DNA from: Bacilli bacterium
Lineage (GTDB): Bacteria > Bacillota_I > Bacilli_A > RF39 > UBA660
Reading direction: 5' to 3'
DNA length: 10,889 nt
Assembly (NCBI GenBank): GCA_024693165.1
Contig: JAILLM010000152.1
Coordinates: 1-10,889, forward strand
Part shown: piece by piece, positions 1 to 6,851 of the stretch
How positions within the stretch are numbered: position 1 is the first letter of the stretch
Layout: each line of letters starts with the position of its first letter
Notes under the pieces: model-generated
The model's database searches: none
What the model saw: only the letters and a program-made list of their open reading frames with translations
Told to the model about the DNA's origin: nothing
Translations under genes and position numbers: made by a program

Positions 1-2
1 AG

Positions 3-386
3 GCTTATAGGAATTCTTATTTAGGAATTATTCCAATATATAGAATGATTGTACTTTTTCAAATATGTAATGATGAAGGAAGTAGAGTGCATATAAGAAA
101 GTATGTTGATTTATCACTTTTTTGGGGGATATGGTTATTCTTTGAATTATCTTGGTTAGAACCTTTTTGGTTTATGTTCTTAGATACATTTTTTGTAGTT
201 TTGTCTTTAGTTACATTATATACATATATAAAAATGAGAATTGAATGTTTAGGAGATTTATCTATGAGATTTAGTACTAGTAATGATAATAAAAGATTTA
301 CGATTCTTATGCCTTTTGGCGCAATTCTTTTATATGCATTTAGTAAAAAGTATCATTACACTAAATTAAATGATTCTTATTTATAA
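3..386 (+). CDS. C-terminal part of an unidentified membrane protein (5' end outside window)
   Basis: The reading frame is open from the left edge of the window to a TAA at 384-386, so the gene is probably cut at its 5' end. The first in-frame ATG, at 45, has no well-placed Shine-Dalgarno, so it is unlikely to be the true start. The visible part has hydrophobic, aromatic-rich stretches (many W, F and L around residues 25-60 counted from that ATG, and another near the C-terminus), which suggests two or three membrane segments separated by a short polar loop. I do not recognise the family. It ends 4 bases before a strong palindromic terminator, so it is the last gene of its transcript. Function is unknown; the call that it is a real coding sequence rests on the open frame, membrane-like composition and terminator position. 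Confidence 0.65.
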   Translation, partial: AYRNSYLGIIPIYRMIVLFQICNDEGSRVHIRKYVDLSLFWGIWLFFELSWLEPFWFMFLDTFFVVLSLVTLYTYIKMRIECLGDLSMRFSTSNDNKRFTILMPFGAILLYAFSKKYHYTKLNDSYL

Positions 387-390
387 AAAA

Positions 391-420
391 AGTACTAACA
401 ATTGTTAGTACTTTTATTTT
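391..420. terminator. Bidirectional intrinsic terminator between convergent genes
   Basis: Positions 391-412 are a perfect 22-base palindrome, giving a stem of about 9 bp around a short loop. It is flanked by a run of A on the left and by TTTTATTTT on the right. On the plus strand it ends the partial membrane gene. On the minus strand it follows the HIT gene stop directly and is succeeded by seven U residues. The minus-strand T tract is the better one. Confidence 0.85.
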
Positions 421-800
421 GTTAATTTTTCAAAAATTGAATCAATGTTTTTAGGATCTACGAATTGATAATGGAAATCAGTATCTTCATATACAGGTAT
501 TACATGCATATGATAATGTTTAACTTGTTGTTCTGATCCATAGTTGTTAACAAGTTTAAGTCCACATGTTCCAAGTCTATCATAAATTAGGTCTTTCATT
601 TTCTTTGCTACATCATGAATATGAGTTAATGTTTCATGATCGATTTCAGTAAAATCTTCGATATGTTTTTTAGGAACTATTAACATATGTCCATCAGTAT
701 TTGGGTTAGCATCCATAAAAACTGTTACGATTTCATCCTCAAAAACTACCTTAGTTGGTATCTCACCATTTGCAAGTTTGCAAAAAATACAATCTTTCAT
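414..800 (-). CDS. HIT family protein (histidine triad nucleotide-binding hydrolase)
   Basis: This 128-residue protein has the length and layout of bacterial HIT/Hint proteins. Near the N-terminus there is CIFC (C4, C7), the zinc-site pair seen in many bacterial members. It is followed by the family patterns GEIP (12-15) and DGHMLIVPKKH (36-46). The histidine triad is at 95-99 (H95, H97, H99) and continues into VIPV. By family knowledge H97 would be the nucleophile that forms the nucleotidyl intermediate. HIT proteins cleave purine nucleoside phosphoramidates or related mononucleotide esters; the physiological substrate here is unknown. The start is supported by GGTGATT on the minus strand, about 4-7 bases upstream. 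It is convergent with the left membrane gene and divergent from the gene at 871. It resembles B. subtilis Hit more than Ap4A hydrolases, but I do not assign a symbol. Confidence 0.95.
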   Translation of the reverse strand: MKDCIFCKLANGEIPTKVVFEDEIVTVFMDANPNTDGHMLIVPKKHIEDFTEIDHETLTHIHDVAKKMKDLIYDRLGTCGLKLVNNYGSEQQVKHYHMHVIPVYEDTDFHYQFVDPKNIDSIFEKLTK

Positions 801-816
801 TTAAATCACCAAAATA

Positions 817-825
817 AATATAACA
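817..825 (-). promoter_or_regulatory. Extended -10 promoter for the HIT gene
   Basis: Read on the minus strand this is TGTTATATT, an extended -10 element (TGn followed by a hexamer one mismatch from TATAAT). It lies 17-25 bases upstream of the HIT start codon. No good -35 is seen at the expected distance, which is typical of extended -10 promoters. Confidence 0.5.
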
Positions 826-843
826 CATTTTAATAATTTAATG

Positions 844-849
844 TATAAT
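844..849 (+). promoter_or_regulatory. -10 element for the gene at 871
   Basis: This is a perfect TATAAT, 22 bases before the ATG at 871. The expected -35 position (about 821-826) reads TAACAC, a weak match. It sits back to back with the minus-strand HIT promoter, so the two divergent promoters share about 30 bases and may compete. Confidence 0.4.
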
Positions 850-870
850 ATAAAACCAAGAGGTGGAAAA

Positions 871-1302
871 ATGATAGATTTAAATACTTTTAAACTAGAA
901 AAATATTCTGTTTCTAACAGAGAACACAGACAAGTTGTTAACTCATTACAAGAAGATGTTTTAACAAGAAATACTATTTCAAGAGACCTTGATGGTTTCA
1001 TTGAAAAACTAGAAGAAAAGTCTAAAGATTTTAATGAAGATTTTATTGGTACTTATATTGCTTATAAGAGTGATATTGCTAGAGGTATCTGTGGAGTAGA
1101 TAGAAATGGTTCTAGATATAGTACTTTCCTTTCTATGTTAGAAGAATATAGAGGAGAAGGATTAGAATTCATGTTAGAAGATCAATTCGAAGAGTATTTA
1201 ACTTATGAATTAGGATTAAATAAAATTGGAGAAGAAACATTTGTTCAATCAGTTAAAACTCCAGTCAAGAAGAGAACTTTAAATAATAAGAATAAAAGAT
1301 AA
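871..1302 (+). CDS. Small protein with possible degenerate GNAT acetyltransferase fold
   Basis: The ATG at 871 is preferred over the one at 841 because it has a strong Shine-Dalgarno (GAGGTGG) four bases upstream and because 841 overlaps the likely -10 element. The product is 143 residues. The best clue to its fold is near 89-119. There a predicted strand ends in MLEEYRGEGLEF, with R94-G95-E96-G97 resembling the Q/R-x-x-G-x-G acetyl-CoA pyrophosphate loop of GNAT enzymes. A helix and then YELGLNKI follow, a typical GNAT continuation. The N-terminal half is acidic and helical. The last 15 residues are strongly basic. It is monocistronic: its stop codon lies inside a terminator hairpin and a new promoter follows. 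Coding status is well supported; the GNAT call is an inference from pattern only. Confidence 0.8.
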   Translation: MIDLNTFKLEKYSVSNREHRQVVNSLQEDVLTRNTISRDLDGFIEKLEEKSKDFNEDFIGTYIAYKSDIARGICGVDRNGSRYSTFLSMLEEYRGEGLEFMLEDQFEEYLTYELGLNKIGEETFVQSVKTPVKKRTLNNKNKR

Positions 1303-1323
1303 GTTGTTGAACTTATTTTTTTA
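1300..1323 (+). terminator. Intrinsic terminator overlapping the stop codon of the gene at 871
   Basis: TAAGTT (1300-1305) pairs with AACTTA (1310-1315) across a GTTG loop and is followed by seven T. The A-rich sequence before it can extend the stem by pairing with the T tract. The stop codon TAA is the start of the left arm. The stem is short, so termination may be partial. Confidence 0.6.
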
Positions 1324-1332
1324 TGTTATAAT
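1304..1332 (+). promoter_or_regulatory. Extended -10 promoter for the RNase J gene
   Basis: TGTTATAAT at 1324-1332 is a perfect TGnTATAAT extended -10. TTGTTG at 1304-1309, inside the preceding terminator loop, is a partial -35 at 17-base spacing. Transcription would give a leader of about 40 bases before ATG 1382. Confidence 0.6.
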
Positions 1333-1381
1333 TCAATTACTTGAGTGCCTTTATATATTTAATTTTTGAAAGGAGAATTTT

Positions 1382-3019
1382 ATGAGTAAAATAAAAATCT
1401 TCGCATTAGGTGGTTTAAATGAAAGTGGTAAGAACACTTACGTAGTTGAAGTAGATGAAAATATTTTCGTTTTTGACTGCGGACTTAAATATGCGAATGA
1501 TAATATGTATGGAATAGATTATATTATTCCTGATTATAATTATTTAATAGAAAACAAAAAAAGAATAAGAGGTATATTTATTACTCATGCACACTTAGAA
1601 CAAATGGGTGGTGTAAGTGATTTAATAAATGCTTTACCTGACGTTAAAATATTTGCAACTAAATATACTAAAGAATATATGATTCTTGAAGGTGTTAATA
1701 AAGATAATATTATTGAAATAAAGGCACATAAGAAGATAACATTTAAAGATTTATCAATATTCCCAATTAATGTATCTCATTCAGTACCAGATGCTGTAAT
1801 GTATGTATTAAATACTAAAGATGGAGCTATTTGTTATACTGGGGATTTCTTAATTGATCCAACTATGACTGGTTCATATGGAATGGATTTAGGTAAAGTT
1901 GCATATGTTGGTAAACAAGGAGTTTTATGTTTATTATCTGAATCTAGTTTTTCAGAAAAGAAAGGACATACTAGTCCACATCATAGACTTACTTCTTGGT
2001 TTAAAGATACTATTAATCAAGCTGAAGGAAGAATTATTGTAAGTATACTTCCAGTTCATTTATATGCTATCCAAGAATTATTTGATGCATCAATTAATAT
2101 GCATAAGAAAATTGTTATCATGGGTAACAAATTACAAAACATTATTAAGATGGCAAGAAGTGAAGGATATTTAAATATCAGTGATGAATTAATTGGTAAC
2201 ATGTCTGATATTGAAAGAAAAGATTCGATTATATTAGTATGTGATGATAGAAAGACTCCAACTGGAGCACTAAACAAAATTGTTACTGAAAACGATAAAT
2301 TTATTCATTTAACTGATACTGATACAGTTGTATTTGCTGAACCAGTATATGATGATACTGAAAAGATTGTTGTTAAAATGAGAGATGCTATCGCACAAAA
2401 GAATGTTAATACTATCGTATTACCTAAAGATAAGACTGTATTACATCATGCATCTTCAGAAGATTTAATGATTATGTTAAATTTATTAAATCCTAAATAT
2501 TATATGCCAGTTAAAGGTGAATATAGACTTATGGTTAATAATGCAAATCTTGCAGATGCTCTACATATGCCAAAAGAAAATATTATTTTAAAACAAAATG
2601 GAGATGTAGTTGAGTTTGTTGATGGTGTATTACAAACAAATAAGTTTGATAAGATTAAAATCAATGAAACTTTAATTGATGGTAAAACTAGTGACGACAT
2701 TGGTGAACTTGTTATTAAAGATAGAGAAATGTTAGGGGAAAATGGTATTCTTCTAATTAGTGCTACTTTAGATAAAAAGTCTAGAGCTATACTTGTTGGA
2801 CCTGAAATAACTACAAGAGGATTTATTTATGTAAGAGACTCTTACAAAATGATCGAAGAAATCAAAAAGATTAGTAAAGAAATTATTGAAAGAAATGTTT
2901 CTCCTAAGTATGTTGATTTTAATGCAATTAAAAATGAATTAAGAGAAGAACTTTCTAAATATTTCTTTGAAGAAACTGGTACTAAACCAATGATTATTGA
3001 TGTTATTCAAGAGGTCTAA
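1382..3019 (+). CDS. rnj: Ribonuclease J family protein with degenerate active site (RNase J2-like)
   Basis: This 545-residue protein covers the full RNase J layout: metallo-beta-lactamase domain, inserted beta-CASP domain, and C-terminal domain with the conserved RGFIYVRDS-type segment at 479-487. RNase J is a 5'-3' exonuclease and endonuclease of Bacillota mRNA turnover and rRNA maturation. Several metal-site residues are changed. The normal HGHEDH motif is H69-A-H71-L-E73-Q74, so the Asp and last His are lost. The usual beta-CASP Asp in DSTN is E187. The HxSGH region is shortened to H355-H356-A-S-S. The His of PVHGEYR is K378. H133 and D155 (GDF) remain. By analogy with J2 subunits, it may be a weakly active or structural partner of a catalytic J1 encoded elsewhere; that is inference. 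The start has GAAAGGAG seven bases upstream. It is followed two bases later by a small acidic ORF. Confidence 0.93.
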   Translation: MSKIKIFALGGLNESGKNTYVVEVDENIFVFDCGLKYANDNMYGIDYIIPDYNYLIENKKRIRGIFITHAHLEQMGGVSDLINALPDVKIFATKYTKEYMILEGVNKDNIIEIKAHKKITFKDLSIFPINVSHSVPDAVMYVLNTKDGAICYTGDFLIDPTMTGSYGMDLGKVAYVGKQGVLCLLSESSFSEKKGHTSPHHRLTSWFKDTINQAEGRIIVSILPVHLYAIQELFDASINMHKKIVIMGNKLQNIIKMARSEGYLNISDELIGNMSDIERKDSIILVCDDRKTPTGALNKIVTENDKFIHLTDTDTVVFAEPVYDDTEKIVVKMRDAIAQKNVNTIVLPKDKTVLHHASSEDLMIMLNLLNPKYYMPVKGEYRLMVNNANLADALHMPKENIILKQNGDVVEFVDGVLQTNKFDKIKINETLIDGKTSDDIGELVIKDREMLGENGILLISATLDKKSRAILVGPEITTRGFIYVRDSYKMIEEIKKISKEIIERNVSPKYVDFNAIKNELREELSKYFFEETGTKPMIIDVIQEV

Positions 3020-3021
3020 TT

Positions 3022-3177
3022 ATGGCTATTAAAGTTACAAATAGAGAAGTTGATGTTGAAACTGAAATCATGCAAAAGTTAAGTGAATTTGGTTTATCAA
3101 TTGACTTTGATCCAGATGATTCTGAAACTAAAGAAGAAGTAGAAGAAACTACTGAAGAAACTAAAGAAGAGAAATAG
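3022..3177 (+). CDS. Small acidic protein, 51 residues, unknown function
   Basis: The ORF starts two bases after the RNase J stop and ends in TAG. Its Shine-Dalgarno (GAGGT, 3011-3015) lies inside the last codons of the RNase J gene, six bases before the ATG, which implies translational coupling. The product begins MAIKVTNREVDVETEIMQKL, a short structured-looking segment to about residue 29. It ends in a repetitive acidic tail of E, T and K (about residues 33-51). There is no signal peptide, membrane segment or cysteine. The terminator immediately follows and its left arm is part of the coding sequence. I do not recognise the family. Given the tight pairing it could bind or modulate RNase J, but nothing in the sequence proves it. 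Confidence 0.75.
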   Translation: MAIKVTNREVDVETEIMQKLSEFGLSIDFDPDDSETKEEVEETTEETKEEK

Positions 3178-3196
3178 TAAAACTCTTCTTTTTTTA
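3163..3196 (+). terminator. Intrinsic terminator of the RNase J / small ORF transcript
   Basis: AAAGAAGAG (3163-3171) pairs with CTCTTCTTT (3183-3191) over an 11-base loop that holds the TAG stop codon. The T tract runs to 3195. The left arm is coding sequence of the 51-residue ORF. Confidence 0.8.
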
Positions 3197-3267
3197 GTGT
3201 TTGGAATGTAAGTTTTTGTAGAATAAAGGGTGTTAAAATGGTAAAATATTTTAAAGGTGTGGTGTAT

Positions 3268-4548
3268 ATGAATATTAATGTATTACCTGCTGATATTTAT
3301 ACTGTTGTTAACCAAACTATATTAACTGATCAAGATAAAAAAATACTTATTAGTTTGTATCAACCTATAATAGGAGCAGATGCTATTTCTTTATATTTAT
3401 CATTATGGTCTGATTTAGATAAAAGTGAGTTTATAAGTGGTGATTATACACATCATCATTTAATGGTTGTATTAAAATCTAGATTAGATAAAATCATTGA
3501 AGCAAGAAAGTCTCTTGAAGCAATTGGTTTAGTAAAAAGTTTTATAAGAAAAAATGATAATTTAAATGAATACATTTATGAATTATATTCACCCTTAAGT
3601 GCATATGAATTCTTTAACCACCCTGTATTAAGTATTCTTCTTAAAAATAATATTGGAGAAGAAGAGTATAGAAACTTAATTAATTATTATAAGAAAAGAA
3701 CAATTAGAAAAGATGGATTTGAAGAGATTACTTCAACAATGAATGAAAACTTTAAAACTATTCCTTCAACTAGTCTTGAAGAGATTAGAAAAGAAGAAAA
3801 GTTAGCACCATCTTTTGAAGATAGGATTGATTTTGAATTAGTTGTTAAATCTATTCCAAGTGGACTTATTAATGCTAGAACATTTAATAAGAAAGTTAAA
3901 TCGCTTATTAATCAACTTTCATTTGTATATAATATAGATACAATTAAGATGATTGAAATAATAAGATTATCTATTGATGAGATAGGTTTAATAAGTAAAG
4001 AAAAACTTATTCAAAATACTAGAAAGAGTTATGAGTTTAATAATAATGGAAGACTTCCAACACTTATTTATAGAACTCAACCAGAATACTTAAAGACTCC
4101 TGAAGGGGATACTTCTAATAAAGCAAAGATTATTAAATTCTTTGAAAATACTACACCAAATGATTTCCTTAAGGGTAAGAATAAAGGAGTTAATCCAACT
4201 AAGTATGATTTACAAACTCTTGAAGGTTTAGCAATTAATTTTGAGTTATCTCCAGGTGTTATAAATGTTTTAGTAGATTTTTGTTTAAGAGTTAATGATA
4301 ATAAGTTAACAAGAAATTATATTGAATCAATTGCTACATCATTTAAGAGAAAAGGAATTAAGACTGTTCCTGCTGCAATGGAAGAGTTAAAGAAAGCTTA
4401 TAAGAAGAAAACTTCTGTGGTAGTTAAAACTGAAAAACAAAAAGAAGTAAAACAAATGCCAGTATGGATGAATAAACAACTAGAGTCTAGTGAACTTAGT
4501 GAAGAAGATTTAAAAGCATTAGAAGAAGAATTTAAAGAATTTAGGTGA
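3268..4548 (+). CDS. dnaB: Replication initiation and membrane attachment protein DnaB (DnaB/DnaD family)
   Basis: This is the Bacillota-type DnaB, a helicase-loading co-factor that works with DnaD and DnaI at oriC and in restart; it is not the helicase. ATG 3268 is preferred because the product then begins MNINVLPADIY, close to the family's usual N-terminus before the conserved LP-D-Y. AGGTG lies eight bases upstream. ATG 3238 (ten residues longer, also with AAGGGTG upstream) remains possible. The 426-residue protein has the N-terminal winged-helix segment with LYQPIIG (30-36) and a variable middle. A C-terminal DnaD-like domain spans about 295-380, with YIESIATSF (351-359) matching the YxxxIAxxW motif except that W is F. 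The tail is charged and acidic. It is followed by dnaI, the conserved Bacillus order. Its stop codon TGA lies inside the Shine-Dalgarno of dnaI. Confidence 0.9.
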   Translation: MNINVLPADIYTVVNQTILTDQDKKILISLYQPIIGADAISLYLSLWSDLDKSEFISGDYTHHHLMVVLKSRLDKIIEARKSLEAIGLVKSFIRKNDNLNEYIYELYSPLSAYEFFNHPVLSILLKNNIGEEEYRNLINYYKKRTIRKDGFEEITSTMNENFKTIPSTSLEEIRKEEKLAPSFEDRIDFELVVKSIPSGLINARTFNKKVKSLINQLSFVYNIDTIKMIEIIRLSIDEIGLISKEKLIQNTRKSYEFNNNGRLPTLIYRTQPEYLKTPEGDTSNKAKIIKFFENTTPNDFLKGKNKGVNPTKYDLQTLEGLAINFELSPGVINVLVDFCLRVNDNKLTRNYIESIATSFKRKGIKTVPAAMEELKKAYKKKTSVVVKTEKQKEVKQMPVWMNKQLESSELSEEDLKALEEEFKEFR

Positions 4549-4552
4549 TTAA

Positions 4553-5464
4553 ATGAAAACTAATATTTTTAGTGATGAATCAAAATTAAATTATGATTAT
4601 TTAGAAGCAGTTAAAGATCCTGACTTTAAAAAACTAGTTGCTAGAATTAAAGCTAGTGATGATCTTGCTAAAAAGTACACATCTAAGATTCAAAATTGTG
4701 TTAATGAACTTAAAACTTGTTCTAAATGTAAAGGATTAAGTGAATGCAAAAATACTTGCCCAGGACTTGTGTTATATCCAAGAGTAGATGGAAATATGAT
4801 TACTTTTGAATATCATGAATGTAAGTATTTGAAAGAATTAAATGAACAAAAAAGAAAAGAAGCGTCTAGTACTGCATTCTTCTATAATGAACCAATTCAA
4901 ATCAAAAATGCATCAATGGGTGAAATTGATTTAACTGATAAAAATAGATTACAAACTATTAAATGGATTAAAGATTTTTATAAAAAATATAATAAAGATA
5001 AACATCAAAAAGGTTTATATTTACATGGTTCTTTTGGTAGTGGAAAGACTTACATTTTAGCAGCTCTTTTAAATGAGTTAGCTAAGAATGGAGCAACTAC
5101 AGTTATTATGTATTATCCACAATTACTTAGAACATTAAAAGAATCATTTAATAAATCAGATAATGAATCATATGATGAAATGATTAATAAGTTTATGACA
5201 GCAGATATTATTCTTTTTGATGATATTGGTGCAGAAAACTTAACCGCATGGAGCAGAGATGAAGTATTAGGAACAATACTTCAATATAGAATGGAAGAAA
5301 ACCTTCCTACATTCTTTACTTCAAACTTAAATATTGAAGAGTTAGAAGCTCATTTAGCTGAAACTAAACAATCAGTTGATATTGTTAAAGCTAAAAGAAT
5401 AATTGAAAGAATTAAGTCTTTAACTGAAGATATTGAACTTATAAGTAAAAATAGAAGAGTTTAA
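4553..5464 (+). CDS. dnaI: Primosomal protein DnaI (helicase loader, AAA+ ATPase)
   Basis: The 303-residue protein has the two-part structure of DnaI. The N-terminal domain carries a cysteine cluster (C49, C56, C59, C65, C69, then H88 and C90), matching the zinc-binding helicase-interaction domain. The C-terminal AAA+ domain shows Walker A GSFGSGKT (159-166), Walker B ILFDD (220-224), a sensor-1 style TSN (256-258) and an arginine-rich KAKRIIERI segment (279-287) suited to the arginine finger. DnaI loads the replicative helicase DnaC onto DNA together with DnaB and DnaD. The length is typical. The Shine-Dalgarno AGGTGAT at 4543-4549 overlaps the dnaB stop, so dnaI is translated in coupling with dnaB. 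No clear terminator follows; the next gene has its own extended -10 promoter. Confidence 0.96.
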   Translation: MKTNIFSDESKLNYDYLEAVKDPDFKKLVARIKASDDLAKKYTSKIQNCVNELKTCSKCKGLSECKNTCPGLVLYPRVDGNMITFEYHECKYLKELNEQKRKEASSTAFFYNEPIQIKNASMGEIDLTDKNRLQTIKWIKDFYKKYNKDKHQKGLYLHGSFGSGKTYILAALLNELAKNGATTVIMYYPQLLRTLKESFNKSDNESYDEMINKFMTADIILFDDIGAENLTAWSRDEVLGTILQYRMEENLPTFFTSNLNIEELEAHLAETKQSVDIVKAKRIIERIKSLTEDIELISKNRRV

Positions 5465-5471
5465 GTTATTG

Positions 5472-5480
5472 TGTTATACT
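5472..5480 (+). promoter_or_regulatory. Extended -10 promoter for the surface-protein gene
   Basis: TGTTATACT starts 8 bases after the dnaI stop and matches TGnTATAAT with one change. No -35 is recognised. It is followed by GGAGG at 5508-5512 before ATG 5519. A second TATAATT lies at 5491-5497 but is probably too close to the Shine-Dalgarno to be the main promoter. Confidence 0.5.
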
Positions 5481-5518
5481 AAATATTAAATTATAATTTA
5501 CTTGAATGGAGGACATCT

Positions 5519-6763
5519 ATGAAAAAATTTAATTATATAATTTTAATGTTTGCTATGATGTTTACTTGCCTTATAAATGTTTATGCTACTAATTATGGTA
5601 GTAATGAAAGTGCTAGACTTGCATGTCAAGCTGATGCATCACAACCTAAAGACTTATCTACTGTAACTGGTAAAGTAACAGTTAGAAGTTGTGTTCAACT
5701 TTTATGTAACCAAGATGGAAATGGAAATGGATCTTGGAGTTATAGATATGTTAGAGCAGTAGCAGCTACTGGAGTATGTGCTAATGGTAATAGAACACCA
5801 TATCAAACTAAGACATATGGTTATTCTAGATCAGGTTCATGTAATCCGCGTGGAGATACTTGGGCATATACTAATATGGATATTACTTATGATTGTACTA
5901 GAACTTCTAATGGTCAAACATATCAACAATCAACTAATACAACTACAACAAAGAAACCATCATCTACACAAAAACCTACTAGTCCTACTCAAAAGCCATC
6001 TACTACAAAAAGAACAGGTGATACTACTACTAGTGTAATTGGTGGTAATGATACTACTTCAACACAAGGTGTAACTAGTCCTAGTGAAAATACTACATCT
6101 AGTACAACTACAACAAGAGCAATTTCTAGCGATGCATCTATTAAAAGAATAACTATTAATGATAAGTTTGATTTAGGTTATTCAAGTGATAGAAATGAAT
6201 ATTCAATTAAAGTACCTTATAGTATGAGCGAATTTGTTGTTTATGTTGAAACAAATGATTCATCTGCTTATGTTGATGTTAATGGTAATGGAAATATTAC
6301 TTCTGAAGGTGGAGTTATAACTATTAAAGTTACTAGTAGTGACTTAAGTAATTCTACTGATGTTAAAATTAATGTTACAAGATATACTAAAGAAGAAGGA
6401 GATTGTTCTTTAGCTCAATTATTAGTAAAAGATTATAATATTGATTTTTCTTCTAGTAAGGAACAATATGTTATTAAACTTCAAAATAATGATAGACAAT
6501 TAGAAATTGAAGCTATACCAACAAATCCTAGTTCGATATTTACTATTAGTGGTAATGAAAAATTAAAAAATAATAGTAAAGTTGAAATCTTAGTAGAAGC
6601 AGTAGATGGTACTACTTGTACTTATATGATTACTACTAAGAAGTCATCAAAATTATTATTATACTTATTAATAATTGTAGTAATTGGTGTAGGTTTATTC
6701 TTTGGTATTAAGAAGATTATTGAGTTATCTACTAAAGGTAAAAATAAATATAGATATGAATAA
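5519..6763 (+). CDS. Secreted membrane-anchored surface protein with two cadherin-like beta-sandwich repeats
   Basis: The 414-residue protein starts with a Sec signal peptide (two Lys, hydrophobic core, predicted cleavage after VYA at residue 23). Residues 24-126 form a domain with six cysteines (C36, C58, C63, C87, C108, C126), suggesting up to three disulfides. Residues 127-203 are a low-complexity Thr/Ser/Pro/Lys linker of the stalk or glycosylation type. Two repeats follow, at about 206-288 and 296-373. Each has a strand plus F/Y-S-x-x-x-x-x-Y-x-I-K-V/L, the hallmark of the cadherin-like beta-sandwich domain of Bacillota surface proteins; the second holds C296 and C367. The protein ends with a TM helix (378-396) and a basic cytoplasmic tail. 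There is no LPXTG. The start is set by GGAGG seven bases upstream. It precedes the pilus-like cluster but has its own terminator. Its role is probably adhesion or envelope structure (inference). Confidence 0.85.
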   Translation: MKKFNYIILMFAMMFTCLINVYATNYGSNESARLACQADASQPKDLSTVTGKVTVRSCVQLLCNQDGNGNGSWSYRYVRAVAATGVCANGNRTPYQTKTYGYSRSGSCNPRGDTWAYTNMDITYDCTRTSNGQTYQQSTNTTTTKKPSSTQKPTSPTQKPSTTKRTGDTTTSVIGGNDTTSTQGVTSPSENTTSSTTTTRAISSDASIKRITINDKFDLGYSSDRNEYSIKVPYSMSEFVVYVETNDSSAYVDVNGNGNITSEGGVITIKVTSSDLSNSTDVKINVTRYTKEEGDCSLAQLLVKDYNIDFSSSKEQYVIKLQNNDRQLEIEAIPTNPSSIFTISGNEKLKNNSKVEILVEAVDGTTCTYMITTKKSSKLLLYLLIIVVIGVGLFFGIKKIIELSTKGKNKYRYE

Positions 6764-6793
6764 AATAGACATTATTAAATGTCTATTTTTTTA
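6762..6793 (+). terminator. Intrinsic terminator after the surface-protein gene
   Basis: AAAATAGACATT (6762-6773) pairs with AATGTCTATTTT (6778-6789) around an ATTA loop and runs into seven T. The last two bases of the TAA stop are in the stem. It separates the surface-protein gene from the pilus-like cluster. Confidence 0.88.
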
Positions 6794-6800
6794 TTGCTTA

Positions 6801-6829
6801 TTGTTTATAAAAAGAATAAAAGTTATAAT
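6801..6829 (+). promoter_or_regulatory. Sigma-A-type promoter for the pilus-like cluster
   Basis: TTGTTT (6801-6806) and TATAAT (6824-6829) are separated by 17 bases. It lies just after the terminator and 23 bases before ATG 6852, giving a leader of about 16 bases with Shine-Dalgarno AGGGTGAT. Confidence 0.6.
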
Positions 6830-6851
6830 TGTTCTAGAATAGGGTGATTAT

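Noticed and set aside
801..1001. Minus-strand open frame overlapping the gene at 871
   Set aside because: It lies antisense to a gene with a strong Shine-Dalgarno, has no good ribosome site of its own and covers the HIT promoter.
2056..2700. Two minus-strand open frames inside the RNase J gene
   Set aside because: They are antisense shadows of a clearly recognised gene and show no family features.
3238..3267. Longer N-terminus for dnaB
   Set aside because: ATG 3238 has a usable Shine-Dalgarno, but the 3268 start fits the family N-terminus better; kept as an alternative only.
4546..4548. TGA at the end of dnaB as a possible Trp codon (Mycoplasma-type code)
   Set aside because: Reading through gives only a few codons before TAA, dnaI starts right after, and all recognised Trp residues use TGG.
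5487..5500. Fourteen-base palindrome before the surface-protein gene
   Set aside because: It is made only of A and T, so it is likely to occur by chance in this composition.
5778..6038. Plus-strand open frame inside the surface-protein gene
   Set aside because: It is a frame-shifted shadow of the Thr-rich linker; its composition is an artefact of ACT/ACA repeats.
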